Origin: DASQJL01 sp036380835
GTDB taxonomy: Bacteria; Eisenbacteria; RBG-16-71-46; SZUA-252
Assembly (NCBI GenBank): GCA_036380835.1
Contig: DASVDZ010000090.1
Span: 1-23,644 of the forward strand
Direction: 5' to 3'
DNA length: 23,644 nucleotides
Shown here in pieces: positions 13,400 to 22,667 of this stretch. The position numbers were made by a program, and so were the translations under genes. The stretch's first letter is position 1, and every line of letters starts with the position of its first letter. Below the pieces are notes generated by a model. It was not told the origin of the DNA, did not search any database, and saw only the letters and a list, made by a program, of their open reading frames with translations.

Positions 13400-14238
13400 T
13401 CCATTCCTCTCTTTCGCGTGACTTCACGTCGGACGTACTCGGTGATCGCGAGCGCCGCCTCCTCGCGGCACGGCGCGAAGCTGGGCCAGTCGTTGAGATC
13501 GATCAGCACGGGCGAGGCGGGATCCGGAACGGCGACGTCGCCGCCGAAGACGTCGAGCCCGACCGCGCGCGCCGCGCGGAAGACGAGGTCGCGGAGGCGC
13601 TCCTCGTCCGGCGCGACGGACGCGGGCCCGTCGCGCGGCGGATAGCAGCGGAAGAAGGTGCCGTCGGCGACGGCGTAGAACTTGTAGACCGGCCCCGGCA
13701 CGTGGCGCTGGAGCGCGACCCACGGCACGCCGCGCTCGGCGAAGGCGCGCATCGCGGCGCCCACGCCGCCCGCCTCGACGGCGACCACGTCCTCCGGCCG
13801 CTCGGCGTGGACGTCGCCCCGCTTCACCCAGAGACAGACGCGCCTCCCCGCCAGCTCCTCGAGCGCCGCGGGAGGCGGCGGGTCCCCTTCGGCGGGAAGG
13901 ATGATCGTGGGCGGAAACGGGATGCCGCGGTCGCGGAGCGCCCCGACCAGCCGGTGGCGATGGCATCGGAGCACGCTGGTGGCCCGGTTGGCCACGACCG
14001 CCCCGTCCAGCTCGAGCGGCGCCAACTGCTCGGACGCGAGCGGCCCCTGCGCCATGTTCAGGTAGAGCGCCGCGGCGGGGAGGTGCCCGCGCTCCACCTC
14101 CGACTCGAGCACGCGGTCGACGTCCCAGCCGCCGCGCTCGAGCCGCGCCACGACCGCGTCGAGGATGGCCTGGTCGTTCGCCAGGTGCTGGAGCGGCGAG
14201 TAGGTGGGATTCCGATAGATGGCGACGAGTCGGCGCAT
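13396..14238 (-). CDS. ATP-grasp family ligase (RimK/ribosomal-S6-modification-like fold)
   Basis: The 280-residue protein has a pre-grasp N-domain (LVAIYRNPTYSP, LVGALRDRGIPFPPTIILP about 97-115). The ATP-grasp lysine lies in CLWVKRGDVHA (135-145), with LQRHVPGPVYKFYAV (176-190) as the nucleotide-binding strand pair. The metal-binding end is GLDVFGGDVAVPD...VLIDLNDWPSF, with Asp247 and Asn249. Such ligases activate a carboxylate as acyl-phosphate and join it to an amine or thiol, often adding amino acids to small molecules or peptides. The ATG at 14238 lies only 2 bases after the nucleotidyltransferase stop, and the stop overlaps the aminotransferase start. The substrate is unknown. Coupling an amino acid to the amino group made by the next enzyme is an attractive guess. 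Confidence 0.8.
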   Translation of the reverse strand: MRRLVAIYRNPTYSPLQHLANDQAILDAVVARLERGGWDVDRVLESEVERGHLPAAALYLNMAQGPLASEQLAPLELDGAVVANRATSVLRCHRHRLVGALRDRGIPFPPTIILPAEGDPPPPAALEELAGRRVCLWVKRGDVHAERPEDVVAVEAGGVGAAMRAFAERGVPWVALQRHVPGPVYKFYAVADGTFFRCYPPRDGPASVAPDEERLRDLVFRAARAVGLDVFGGDVAVPDPASPVLIDLNDWPSFAPCREEAALAITEYVRREVTRKRGME

Positions 14239-14240
14239 GG

Positions 14241-15008
14241 CTATTCCCGGGGGACTCCGCTGGGAACGCCGCCGGGGAGCGCGCCGCCGAGGAGCGCCGC
14301 GGCGAGCGCGAGGTCGGACGCGCGATCGACGTCGATGATCCGTTCGACGTCCACGGCGTCGACGCGGATCCCCCGCTCGAGGAGCCACGCGAGGAAGCCG
14401 CGCATCCGGTCGGCGCCCGACGCGGCCGCCTCCGCGGCCAGCGGTCTCACCTCGGGGGCGAAGGCGTAGACGCCGCCGGTCACGCGCCCGGATGGAGACG
14501 CCTCGGCCGCGAGGCGCGTCACGCGCCCCGACGCGTCGACCGCGGCGTGGAGCGCCCCGTCGCCCGTCGTGAACGGCGTGACCGCGATCGCCGCCGCCGC
14601 GCCGCCGTCGAGCGACCGGCGGCACGCGGCGAAGAGGCGGCGCCAGTCGGCGTCCCGCATCACGGTGTCGACCATGGAGCAGAAGACCGGGCCCGGCGCG
14701 AGGACGTCGAACCCGCGGAGGAGCGTATGGAGCGACGACGGCGTCCGCGCGGGCACGCGCTCGAAGTCGGGCCACGGCGCGGCGGCGGTCTCCAGCCCGA
14801 GGTTCGGGCAGGGCCGCGCCGCCTCGAGCGCCGGGAGCAGGTCCTCGCGGAGCACCGCGGTCACCGTGGCGCACCCGAGCGCGCGCATCGTGGCGGCGAG
14901 ACGGACGACCTGGGGGACGCCGCCGATCCGGACCAGGGCCTTCGGCTCGGATACGCCGTCCCGGGCGAGGCGCGAACCATCGCCCGCGGCGAGGATCAGT
15001 CCGTGCAT
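14241..15008 (-). CDS. MobA-like / sugar-phosphate nucleotidyltransferase
   Basis: The 255-residue protein opens with the nucleotide-binding loop LILAAGDGSRLA (4-15), Arg13 included, followed by SEPKALVRIGG (20-30) with the phosphate-contacting Lys23. Asp114 in FCSMVDTVM is the expected metal ligand. The C-terminal part ends with a DVERIIDVDRASDLALA segment (the common I-D-V-D-x-x-x-D ending of the family). The family transfers NMP from NTP to a phosphorylated acceptor; close relatives are inositol-1-phosphate or phosphocholine cytidylyltransferases and sugar-phosphate transferases. With a CDP-alcohol transferase in the same operon, CTP is the likely donor. The ATG at 15008 overlaps the end of the HAD-like gene by 13 bases. 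Acceptor unknown. Confidence 0.85.
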   Translation of the reverse strand: MHGLILAAGDGSRLARDGVSEPKALVRIGGVPQVVRLAATMRALGCATVTAVLREDLLPALEAARPCPNLGLETAAAPWPDFERVPARTPSSLHTLLRGFDVLAPGPVFCSMVDTVMRDADWRRLFAACRRSLDGGAAAAIAVTPFTTGDGALHAAVDASGRVTRLAAEASPSGRVTGGVYAFAPEVRPLAAEAAASGADRMRGFLAWLLERGIRVDAVDVERIIDVDRASDLALAAALLGGALPGGVPSGVPRE

Positions 15009-15727
15009 GAGGCGAGCGCGGATTCCAGGTCTACGAATCGTGGGACGCGCGCGGTCGGAGCCTCGGGAAGCGGGAATTCGCGCTCGGCGGGCGCCACCCA
15101 GCAGGCGCGGAGCCCCATCCGAAGCGCCGGCGCGATGTCGGCGACGGGGTTGTCACCCACCATCCACGCGTTCCCGCCGTTCGCTCCGAGCGCGCGGAGC
15201 CCTTCCGCGAAGATTCGCTCGTCGGGCTTCGCGACCCCGAATCGGCCGGAGTCGACGACGGCGTCGAAGCAGTGGAGGAGGCCCAGCTCCTCGAGGCATG
15301 GCTCGAGATTGCCGGTGAAGTTGGAGATGGCCGCGACGCGATGGCGGCGGGCGAGGCGTTCGAGGATTGGGAGGTTTCGAGCCGCCGTCGCGGCGGCGTC
15401 GACGCGGAAGCGTTCGGCGACCCGCGCGGCGTCCACGCGGCCCGCGTCCGGCAGGCGGCGAAGGATCGCCTCGGTCAGGCCGTGGACGGTCTCGCGGAAC
15501 CCGAGCGAGCGGATTCCCGGAGACGCGCCGAACGCCTGATGGCCGTCGTGGAACGCCGCGTCGAACTCGGGAGCCGGGGCTTCGCCGCCCTGCTCCCGAT
15601 ACGTGGCCAGCAAGCGCGGCACCCAGTGCACGCCGTCGGCATCAAGGGTGCCACCGAAGTCGAGCAGCAGGACATCAGGCCTACGGTGCCGCGATGAGAC
15701 CGCTCCGTCCGGAGCCGCCTCGAACAA
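14996..15727 (-). CDS. HAD-like hydrolase with an altered catalytic motif
   Basis: The protein has 243 residues if started at the TTG at 15727, which has GGAGG four bases upstream; no ATG is available before the fold begins. Motif I is LLLDFGGTLD, nucleophile Asp23. Motif II is AAISNFTG (Ser135), motif III FGVAKPDERIF (Lys167) and motif IV MVGDNPVADI (Asp192, Asp197). The cap lies between about 33 and 115. The usual second aspartate of motif I (D-x-D) is Gly25, so the normal acid/base is missing; phosphonatase and haloacid dehalogenases also lack it. It may be a phosphatase with altered mechanism or a non-phosphatase. It is the first gene of the seven-gene operon. The 130 bases before it, up to the M1 stop, hold no promoter that I find convincing. 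Confidence 0.8.
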   Translation of the reverse strand: MFEAAPDGAVSSRHRRPDVLLLDFGGTLDADGVHWVPRLLATYREQGGEAPAPEFDAAFHDGHQAFGASPGIRSLGFRETVHGLTEAILRRLPDAGRVDAARVAERFRVDAAATAARNLPILERLARRHRVAAISNFTGNLEPCLEELGLLHCFDAVVDSGRFGVAKPDERIFAEGLRALGANGGNAWMVGDNPVADIAPALRMGLRACWVAPAEREFPLPEAPTARVPRFVDLESALASCTD

Positions 15728-15857
15728 GGGACCTCCACCGTACAGCGGGGAAGCCGGGGTCTTGTGTCCGGTAAGGATGCCGAAACCGGTGCGACATCCG
15801 CAATATGTCTGTTCGAGCCGAAATGTTCCCGGCGGACACCCGAATCAGGAGCCGGCG

Positions 15858-18800
15858 CTACCACCAGGGGTGGATTCCCGCCAGGTCGAGGCTGACCAGC
15901 CAGCGGACGTCCCAGGGACGGTCTCCCCGGGCCGGTCGGCTCACCCAGACCGGCGCGGCGAAGAGGACCGGTCCATAGCGATACGACACCCCGAGGTCGG
16001 CCAGGTCGTTGCCGGAGCCCGAGAAGGGGGGCATCCCGCCGTCCTGGAGGCGACCGAGGTCGCCGAAGGCGGCGACGGGGAGCCCCGCGGGGGCCACCTC
16101 GACGTTCAGCGCCGCGAGGCGCCGGCCGAGCGCGGCGCGGCCGGCGAAGCCGCGGATCCCGCCGCCCCCCTCGACGAAGAAGTGGTCGTACGACCGGAGC
16201 GGGCCCCGGTCGTTCCAGTAGAAGCGGTCGAGCGCGTCGAGCCGGCTCCCCTCGCCCGCGTCGAACAGGGCCTCCCGACGGGTCCGGGGCGACGCGTATC
16301 CCGCGATTCCCCGCCACGTGATCGACGTGCGGCCCCCATGGAAGGGGCGGAGCTCCTGCTGGAACGTGGCGGAGGCGCGGGCGTAGGAGCGCGTCGCCGC
16401 GCGGTCGAAGGGGTCGTCGCCCCCCAGGAGCGCGAGATCGAGGCGCTCTTGGTGGCGGTAGCCGACGGCTTCGAGGGTGTATCGCGCGTCCACGTTGAGC
16501 GTCCGCCCGGGCGACCAGTAGGCGGGATCGACCGGCGCCAGGTCGTAGCGGTTCCGGTATCGCACGCCGACTTCCCAGGTGCGCCAGGGGTGGAGCCGGC
16601 CCGGCGCGGTGGCCCAGTTGCCGAGCGTCGCCTCGGCGCGGAAGAGCCCCTCGTCGCGCGCGAGGAGCGCGCGCGCCGTGCCGCGGGCGCCGAGCGCGGG
16701 GACGAGCCGCCAGGCCCCCGCGCGCCAGGCCGTCGCGCCATGCTCGGTTCCGACGTTCCATCCACCCTCGAAGCCGACCACCCCCCTCGGCACGTCGCGC
16801 GACGGGAGGTACCGCCCCTCGAGCCACCCGCCGAGCCGCGTCCCCTCGTCGGCGCCGTGCCAGAAGGTGGGGCCGTAGAGGACGGTGATCGCGTCGGTCT
16901 GGGGGAAGTCGTAGAACGGACGAAAGCGCATCGGCACGAGGCCGGTCGCGTTGTCGAGGCGCCAGCGCTCGGCCACGTCGTGCCGCGGATCGAGCGTCGC
17001 CCCGACGAGGCGCGCGCCGCTCTCGAACGTCACCGCCGTACTCCGATCGTGGAGCGTCGCGCGCGTCTCCTGGCGCGTGCCGTCGGCGAAGCGCGCCTCG
17101 ACGGCGACGCTCGGCTCCATCGCGCCGCCGCGCCTAACGGAGACGACCGAGCGGTAGCCCGCGCCCGACCGTTCCGTGCTCGTTCCGGCGATCCCGAAAT
17201 CGGGAAGGTCGGTCGTCTCCGTCCATTCGTGGAAGAAGGCGGCGAAGTCGCGCCCCGACGCCTCCTCCGCGGCGCGGATCACGTCGGCCGGCCGCGGGTG
17301 GCGCCAGAGGTTCTCGCGGTAGTACCGGTGCAGGAACGCCGCGAACGTCGAATCGCCCAGCTCGCCGCGCAGCGCGCGGAGCATGCAGACCGTCCGGCTG
17401 TAGGACGCCTCGTCGTACTGCGGGTAGCTCGCGAACGCCTCCGCCGGGAGCGACGTGGGCCGGTCGTCGCGGACGATGGAGCGCGCCAGCACGGTCGTCT
17501 CGTCGAACGTGAAGGCGCGCCGGGGCGAGAGCCAGGGGAGCCGCGCCTCGTAGCGGAAGAGCCCGCGCGGATACTTGGAGTCCGAGTAGTCGTCCTCGAT
17601 CCACTGGGCGAACCCCTCGTCGAGCCAGGCGTGCGCGCGCTCGTCGTTCGCGATCATGCCGTAGAACCAGTTGTGTCCCAGCTCGTGCGCGATCGTGTCG
17701 TCGAGGTTGTCGAAGAGCCCGCCCGCCATCTCGGGCTCGTTCATGATCAGCATCGGGTATTCCATCGCGCCCCCGCCGCACCAGGCCTCCGTGGTGGTGA
17801 ACCGCGGCCACCGGTACGGCCCCGCGACGCGCGCGTGGTGGCGCATCGCGTCCACGACGAACCGCTTCGAGTCGCGCCAGTCGTCCTGGTCCTGGCGGAA
17901 GGAGAGCGAGCGGATCGCGATCCCCTCCCAGGTCGTGTCGGCGCGCACGTATCGCGGCGAGGCGACCCACGCGAAGTCGTGGACGCGCGAGGCGCGGTAG
18001 CGGAGCGTCTTCATCGAGGGGAGCACGGTGTCGCCCGGGGCCGCGGTCACGGCCAGGGCCCGGATGGTGTCGACGATCGCCGTGTCGCGCGCGGCGAGGA
18101 TCAGCCGGAGCGGGCGCGCGCCGCCCGCCGGGTCGGCCTCCTGGCGGTCCCCCCGCGCGCCGTCGCTCCAGAGGTAGCCGTAGTGGACCGGCGCGCGGCG
18201 CGGCACGCGGATCGAGGACGGCGTGCCTCGCGGCACGATCTCCCGCACGGCGGAGCCGTCCACGGCGCTCGCCAGATCGGTCTCGACCCAGAGGCGGCCG
18301 GACGGCCACCGGCCGGCCAGCGAGTCGGCGGTGACCGCGCTCACCGAGACGGTGACGCTGTCGTCCGGCGTCTCGTCGTCGGCCAGGGGAATCTCGTCGT
18401 CCCCTCCCGACGCGCCGGCCAGGACGCCGGTCGCGCCCACCCAGTAGCGGTCGGGCAGGGTGATCGCCACGTCGAATTCGCCGAAGTCGCCGTAGAACTC
18501 GGCCATGTAGTGGAACGGATCGGGGTGCCAGCCGCCCTCGTCGTAGACGACCATCTTCGGATACCACTGCGAAACCGAGTAGTCGTCGTGCGTCCGGCCG
18601 AGGCGGTCGAAGTGCTTCGGCACCTGCACGGCGAACTGGAGCGCGAGCGTCACCGAGTCCCCCGGAGCGAGCGGGCGCGGGAGCGCCACCGCGGCGATCG
18701 TCTCGTCCATGCGGATCGCCGCGGGCCGCCCGTCGGCGGTCACCGAGTCGATCGTCATCCAGCCCAGGTCCTCCGGCTTCGAGTCGCGGAGCGCGTAGTC

Positions 18801-19060
18801 CTCGCCCTGGCGCTCGCGCTCGAGCGCGTAGAGAGTGCGCGGCCCGGAGTAGGCGTTGGGGTAGGCGTGGAGGTAGAGCGCGTGGAGCACGCTGTCGGCG
18901 CCGCTCCGGTAGACGATCGTCTCCCGGCCGTCGAGCCGGTGGCGGGCCGGATCGAGCCGCACGTCGATCGCGTAGCGAAGGCCGGGGGGTGAAACGGCGA
19001 GCGACGCCCGCGGCGCGAGGCACGCCGCGAGCGCGGCGATCCCGAGAAGCGCCGCGGCCC

Positions 19061-19064
<4 letters not shown>
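15858..19064 (-). CDS. M1 family zinc metallopeptidase fused to a C-terminal outer-membrane beta-barrel-like region
   Basis: The protein has 1068 residues from a CTG start. Residues 1-24 form a signal peptide (RAAALLGIAALAACLAPRASLA). The M1 N-domain follows, then GGGAMEYP (430-437, the GAMEN-type exopeptidase motif). The zinc site is HELGH (460-464) with the third ligand Glu483 in AWLDEG, the expected H-E-x2-H-x18-E. Thermolysin-like helices run to about 650. From about 700 to the end the sequence switches to alternating polar/hydrophobic strands rich in Tyr, Trp and Gly (TFWHGADEGTRLGGWLEGRY, GVRYRNRYDLAP). It includes FFVEGGGGIRGFAGR near 985, close to the GG-x-x-x-RG-[FY] signature of Omp85-type barrels, and ends in GIHPWW. 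No ATG, GTG or TTG precedes the signal peptide in this frame. The CTG overlaps the miaB stop as CTGA, with GAGGA nine bases before it. Probably surface- or periplasm-facing peptide degradation. Confidence 0.88.
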
Positions 19065-20395
<1,331 letters not shown>

Positions 20396-20403
20396 GGCCC
20401 CGG

Positions 20404-20431
20404 ATTATACCGACTTGTGACGCCTCCCCAA
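20404..20431 (-). promoter_or_regulatory. Promoter of miaB, probably leaderless
   Basis: A perfect TATAAT (20409-20404) has TTGGGG (20431-20426) 16 bases upstream. The -10 ends only eight bases before the miaB ATG, so the transcript starts at or within one or two bases of the start codon. Confidence 0.65.
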
Positions 20432-20459
20432 GGTCGGGCTTCAGATCGGCAAGGGCGCT

Positions 20460-20477
20460 GCCGACAAATTGTCAGGC
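20460..20477. promoter_or_regulatory. Inverted repeat between miaB and the response regulator, possible operator
   Basis: GACAA-A-TTGTC (20463-20473) is a perfect 11-base palindrome. It is framed by GCC and A-GGC, so the near-symmetry extends over 18 bases. It lies in the 155-base divergent gap, about 75 bases before the response-regulator ATG. It stands out from the GC-rich surroundings. No binding protein can be named. Confidence 0.35.
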
Positions 20478-20550
20478 TCGCGACCGGCCCTGCCGCGCGT
20501 CGTCGGGGAGGGCCGGCCACGAGCGCCGCAACTCATTGTGGGGACTTTGG

Positions 20551-20964
20551 ATGGCGAAGATCGAAGCGATCCGCTGCAGAACCTCCCGCCCTGCGGAAGA
20601 GAACGGCCGCCTCGTCCTGGTCGTGGACGACGAGGAGTCGATCCGATGCGTGGCGTGGGAAATCCTGCGCTACCTCGGATACGGCGTGGAGACGGTCGCC
20701 TCCGGGCAGGAGGCGATCGAGCGGATCGAGGCCGGCCTCAAGCCCGACCTCGTGCTCCTCGACATGATCATGCCGGGCCTCGGGGGCGTCGAAACCTTCC
20801 GCAGGCTCCGCGAGATGGAGCCCACGGTTCGGGTCGTCGTGGCGACAGGGTTCACCGATCGCACCTCCGCCGACGCGCTGGCGAAGGAGGGCGTGAACGG
20901 GGTGCTCGGAAAGCCGTTCGGCATCGAGGCGCTCTCCCGAAAGCTCGCCGAGGTATTCGCCTAG
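20551..20964 (+). CDS. Single-domain response regulator (CheY-like receiver)
   Basis: The 137-residue protein is one receiver domain with a short N-terminal tail. The acidic pocket is LVVDDEES (Asp26, Asp27). The phosphoacceptor is Asp71 in LLDMIMPGLGG. The switch threonine is Thr99 in VVATGF and the conserved lysine is Lys121 in LGKPF. No output domain follows, so it acts by protein contact or phosphorelay. The region after the aspartate resembles receiver domains that follow hybrid kinases. The ATG at 20551 is chosen because GGGGA sits six bases before it; a TTG at 20536 in frame is less likely. No kinase gene is adjacent. The PAS-GAF kinase at 3899-5590 is a possible but unsupported partner. 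Confidence 0.88.
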   Translation: MAKIEAIRCRTSRPAEENGRLVLVVDDEESIRCVAWEILRYLGYGVETVASGQEAIERIEAGLKPDLVLLDMIMPGLGGVETFRRLREMEPTVRVVVATGFTDRTSADALAKEGVNGVLGKPFGIEALSRKLAEVFA

Positions 20965-20969
20965 CCCGC

Positions 20970-20998
20970 TTTACCCTCCCCCGGCCCCATGTCACAAT
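20970..20998 (+). promoter_or_regulatory. Candidate promoter of dcd
   Basis: TTTACC (20970-20975) and CACAAT (20993-20998) are 17 bases apart, just after the response-regulator stop. Transcription would start near 21005, about 40 bases before the dcd ATG. The -35 is the same hexamer as at 5693. Confidence 0.4.
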
Positions 20999-21044
20999 CC
21001 CCGGCTCGTGCCCCGTGCGGAAACCCGAGCGACCGAGGGATGCC

Positions 21045-21596
21045 ATGATCAAGAGCGACCTGTGGATCCGGAAGATGTGCCGCGAGCAGCGGATGATCGA
21101 GCCGTTCGCCGAGAAGCAGGTCCGCGAGAACGCGATCTCCTTCGGCGTCTCCTCCTACGGCTACGACCTCCGCATCGCGGACGAGTTCAAGATCTTCACC
21201 AACATCAATTCGACGATCGTCGATCCGAAGCACTTCGACTCCAAGTCGCTCGTCGACTTCAAAGGGGACGTCTGCATCGTGCCGCCCAACTCGTTCGCTC
21301 TCGGCCGAAGTGTCGAGTACTTTCGGATCCCCCGCCGCACGATGACCATCTGCGTCGGCAAGTCGACGTACGCCCGCTGCGGGATCATCACCAACGTGAC
21401 CCCGCTCGAGCCCGAGTGGGAGGGCTACGTGACGCTCGAGATCTCCAACACGACCCCCCTGCCCGCGCGCATCTACGCCAACGAGGGAATCGCGCAAGTG
21501 CTTTTCTTCATGAGCGATGAGGACTGCGAGACGTCGTATCGCGACAAGAAGGGGAAGTACCAGGCCCAGACCGGGGTGACCCTCCCCCGCGTCTGA
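21045..21596 (+). CDS. dcd: dCTP deaminase
   Basis: The enzyme deaminates dCTP to dUTP, feeding dTMP synthesis. The 183-residue length is normal. Signatures include VSSYGYDLRI (35-44), PPNSFALGRSVEYFRIP (80-96), the triphosphate/active-site loop GKSTYARCGI (105-114, Ser107 and Arg111), and EPEWEGYVTLEISNTTPLP (122-140) with catalytic Glu132. The C-terminal GIAQVLFF segment and the tail KGKYQAQTGVTLPRV, which closes over the nucleotide, are intact. Whether it is monofunctional or also hydrolyses dUTP to dUMP cannot be decided here. The ATG at 21045 has GAGGGAT upstream. It appears to be a single-gene unit with its own promoter and a hairpin after the stop. Confidence 0.94.
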   Translation: MIKSDLWIRKMCREQRMIEPFAEKQVRENAISFGVSSYGYDLRIADEFKIFTNINSTIVDPKHFDSKSLVDFKGDVCIVPPNSFALGRSVEYFRIPRRTMTICVGKSTYARCGIITNVTPLEPEWEGYVTLEISNTTPLPARIYANEGIAQVLFFMSDEDCETSYRDKKGKYQAQTGVTLPRV

Positions 21597-21625
21597 CCCT
21601 CCCGCCTCCGATTCCGCTTGCTTCG

Positions 21626-21651
21626 GCGCCGCGCCGGCGCGATTCTTATTT
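21626..21651 (+). terminator. Probable intrinsic terminator after dcd
   Basis: GCGCCG-CGC-CGGCGC forms a perfect six-pair stem with a three-base loop, 29 bases after the dcd stop. It is followed by GATTCTTATTT, a loose T-rich tail. The tail runs into the inverted repeat upstream of the regulator gene. Confidence 0.5.
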
Positions 21652-21665
21652 CGGTTTTTACCGAA
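21650..21665. promoter_or_regulatory. Palindromic operator candidate for the ArsR/SdpR-like regulator
   Basis: TTCGGT-TTTT-ACCGAA is a perfect 6+6 inverted repeat with a four-base spacer, 13 bases before the ATG of the regulator. It overlaps or adjoins the Shine-Dalgarno (AAGGAG). The position is ideal for autorepression by a winged-helix dimer. The AT-rich stretch TTCTTATTT just upstream may contain the -10 region. Confidence 0.5.
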
Positions 21666-21678
21666 CTAAGGAGACGCC

Positions 21679-21969
21679 ATGACCATCGACTCGACGTTCC
21701 GCGCGCTCAACGATCCGACGCGACGCGAGATCCTGCGCCTCCTGCGCGGCGGGGACCGGACCGCCGGCGAGATCGCGGAGCGCTTTCCGCTCGCCAAGTC
21801 CACGCTCTCCGGCCACCTCAAGGTGCTGCGCGACGCCGGGCTCATCGTGCACGAGCGGGTCGGGACGTCGATCGTCTACAGCCTCAACGTCTCGGCGCTG
21901 GAGGAGACGGTGGCTGCGGTGCTCGCCATCTTTTCCAAGAACGGCGGCAATCGAAAGGAGCGCGCGTGA
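21679..21969 (+). CDS. ArsR-family transcriptional regulator, SdpR-like
   Basis: The 96-residue winged-helix protein reads FRALNDPTRREILRLLRGG (7-25) and AGEIAERFPLAKSTLSGHLK (29-48), the recognition helix being in the second block. The wing is AGLIVHERVGTSIVYSLN (53-70). It lacks the ELCVCDL-type metal site, as expected for the non-metal SdpR-like branch. The ATG at 21679 follows AAGGAG. The stop overlaps the ATG of the SdpI-like gene by one base (TGATG), so the two are coupled. In Bacillus, SdpR represses its own operon and SdpI sequesters it when toxin is present. The same pairing here, behind an inverted repeat, suggests autorepression. The inducer is unknown. Confidence 0.88.
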   Translation: MTIDSTFRALNDPTRREILRLLRGGDRTAGEIAERFPLAKSTLSGHLKVLRDAGLIVHERVGTSIVYSLNVSALEETVAAVLAIFSKNGGNRKERA

Positions 21970-22667
21970 TGAACGGGATGAAGACCTCCTGGAGAACCGA
22001 GTGGCCGCACTGGCTCCTCCTCGCCACGATGTTCGTGCTGGCGGCGACGAGCTGGGCCGGCGCCCCCGAGCGCATCCCGGTCCACTGGAACGTCGCGGGG
22101 CAGGTCGACCGCTACGGCGGGCGTTTCGAGGGCGTCCTCCTCCTCCCGCTCTTCGGCGTGGTGCTCTATCTCCTGCTCCGGTTCCTGCCCCGGATCGATC
22201 CGGGCCGCGCGAACTATCCCTCGTTCTGGGGCGCGTACGGGACGGTGCGCCTCGCCGCCCTCGCGGTGATGGCGGCGCTCTACGGCGCCATGCAGCTCCA
22301 GCTCCGCGGACACGACGTGGACATGGCGACGGTGGTCCCGCTCCTCGTGGGCCCGGTCTTCATCGTGATGGGGAGCATCATGGGAAAGCTCCGGCCCAAC
22401 TGGTTCGTCGGGATCCGCACGCCATGGACGCTCTCCAGCAAGGAGGCATGGACGAAGACGCACCGGGCGGGCGGATGGGTCTTCATCGCGATCGGGGCCG
22501 CGATGATGACGTTCGGCGTGATCCGCCGCGAGTGGTTCGTCTTGACGGTGATCATCGGAGCCGGAGGCGCCGTGCTCGGCCTGGCGATCTACTCGTACCT
22601 CGTCTGGCGCCGCGACCCGAACCGCGTCCCGCCAGCCGGGACGAGCCCCGCGGACGACGCGGCGTAG
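21969..22667 (+). CDS. SdpI-family membrane protein (DUF1648 plus SdpI domain)
   Basis: The protein has 232 residues and about six membrane segments. The first helix (HWLLLATMFVLAATSWA) is followed by the DUF1648 signature IPVHWNVAGQVDRYGGR (about 36-52). The C-terminal SdpI domain contains LRPNWFVGIRTPWTLSS followed by EAWTKTHRAGG, both strongly conserved in this family. In Bacillus subtilis, SdpI gives immunity to the SdpC toxin and acts as its signal receptor; most bacterial homologues have no known toxin partner, and none is visible here. It is encoded directly behind the SdpR-like regulator. The last 79 bases overlap the convergent NmrA-like gene. The ATG at 21969 shares one base with the regulator stop; AAAGGAG lies upstream. 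Confidence 0.88.
   Translation: MNGMKTSWRTEWPHWLLLATMFVLAATSWAGAPERIPVHWNVAGQVDRYGGRFEGVLLLPLFGVVLYLLLRFLPRIDPGRANYPSFWGAYGTVRLAALAVMAALYGAMQLQLRGHDVDMATVVPLLVGPVFIVMGSIMGKLRPNWFVGIRTPWTLSSKEAWTKTHRAGGWVFIAIGAAMMTFGVIRREWFVLTVIIGAGGAVLGLAIYSYLVWRRDPNRVPPAGTSPADDAA

Noticed and set aside
15603..18992. Very long open frame (over 1,100 codons) on the plus strand across the M1 gene
   Set aside because: It is the mirror frame of the M1 coding strand, kept open by high GC. Its translation is Arg/Pro/Ala-rich with no domain motif, while the minus strand shows a complete zinc site and signal peptide.
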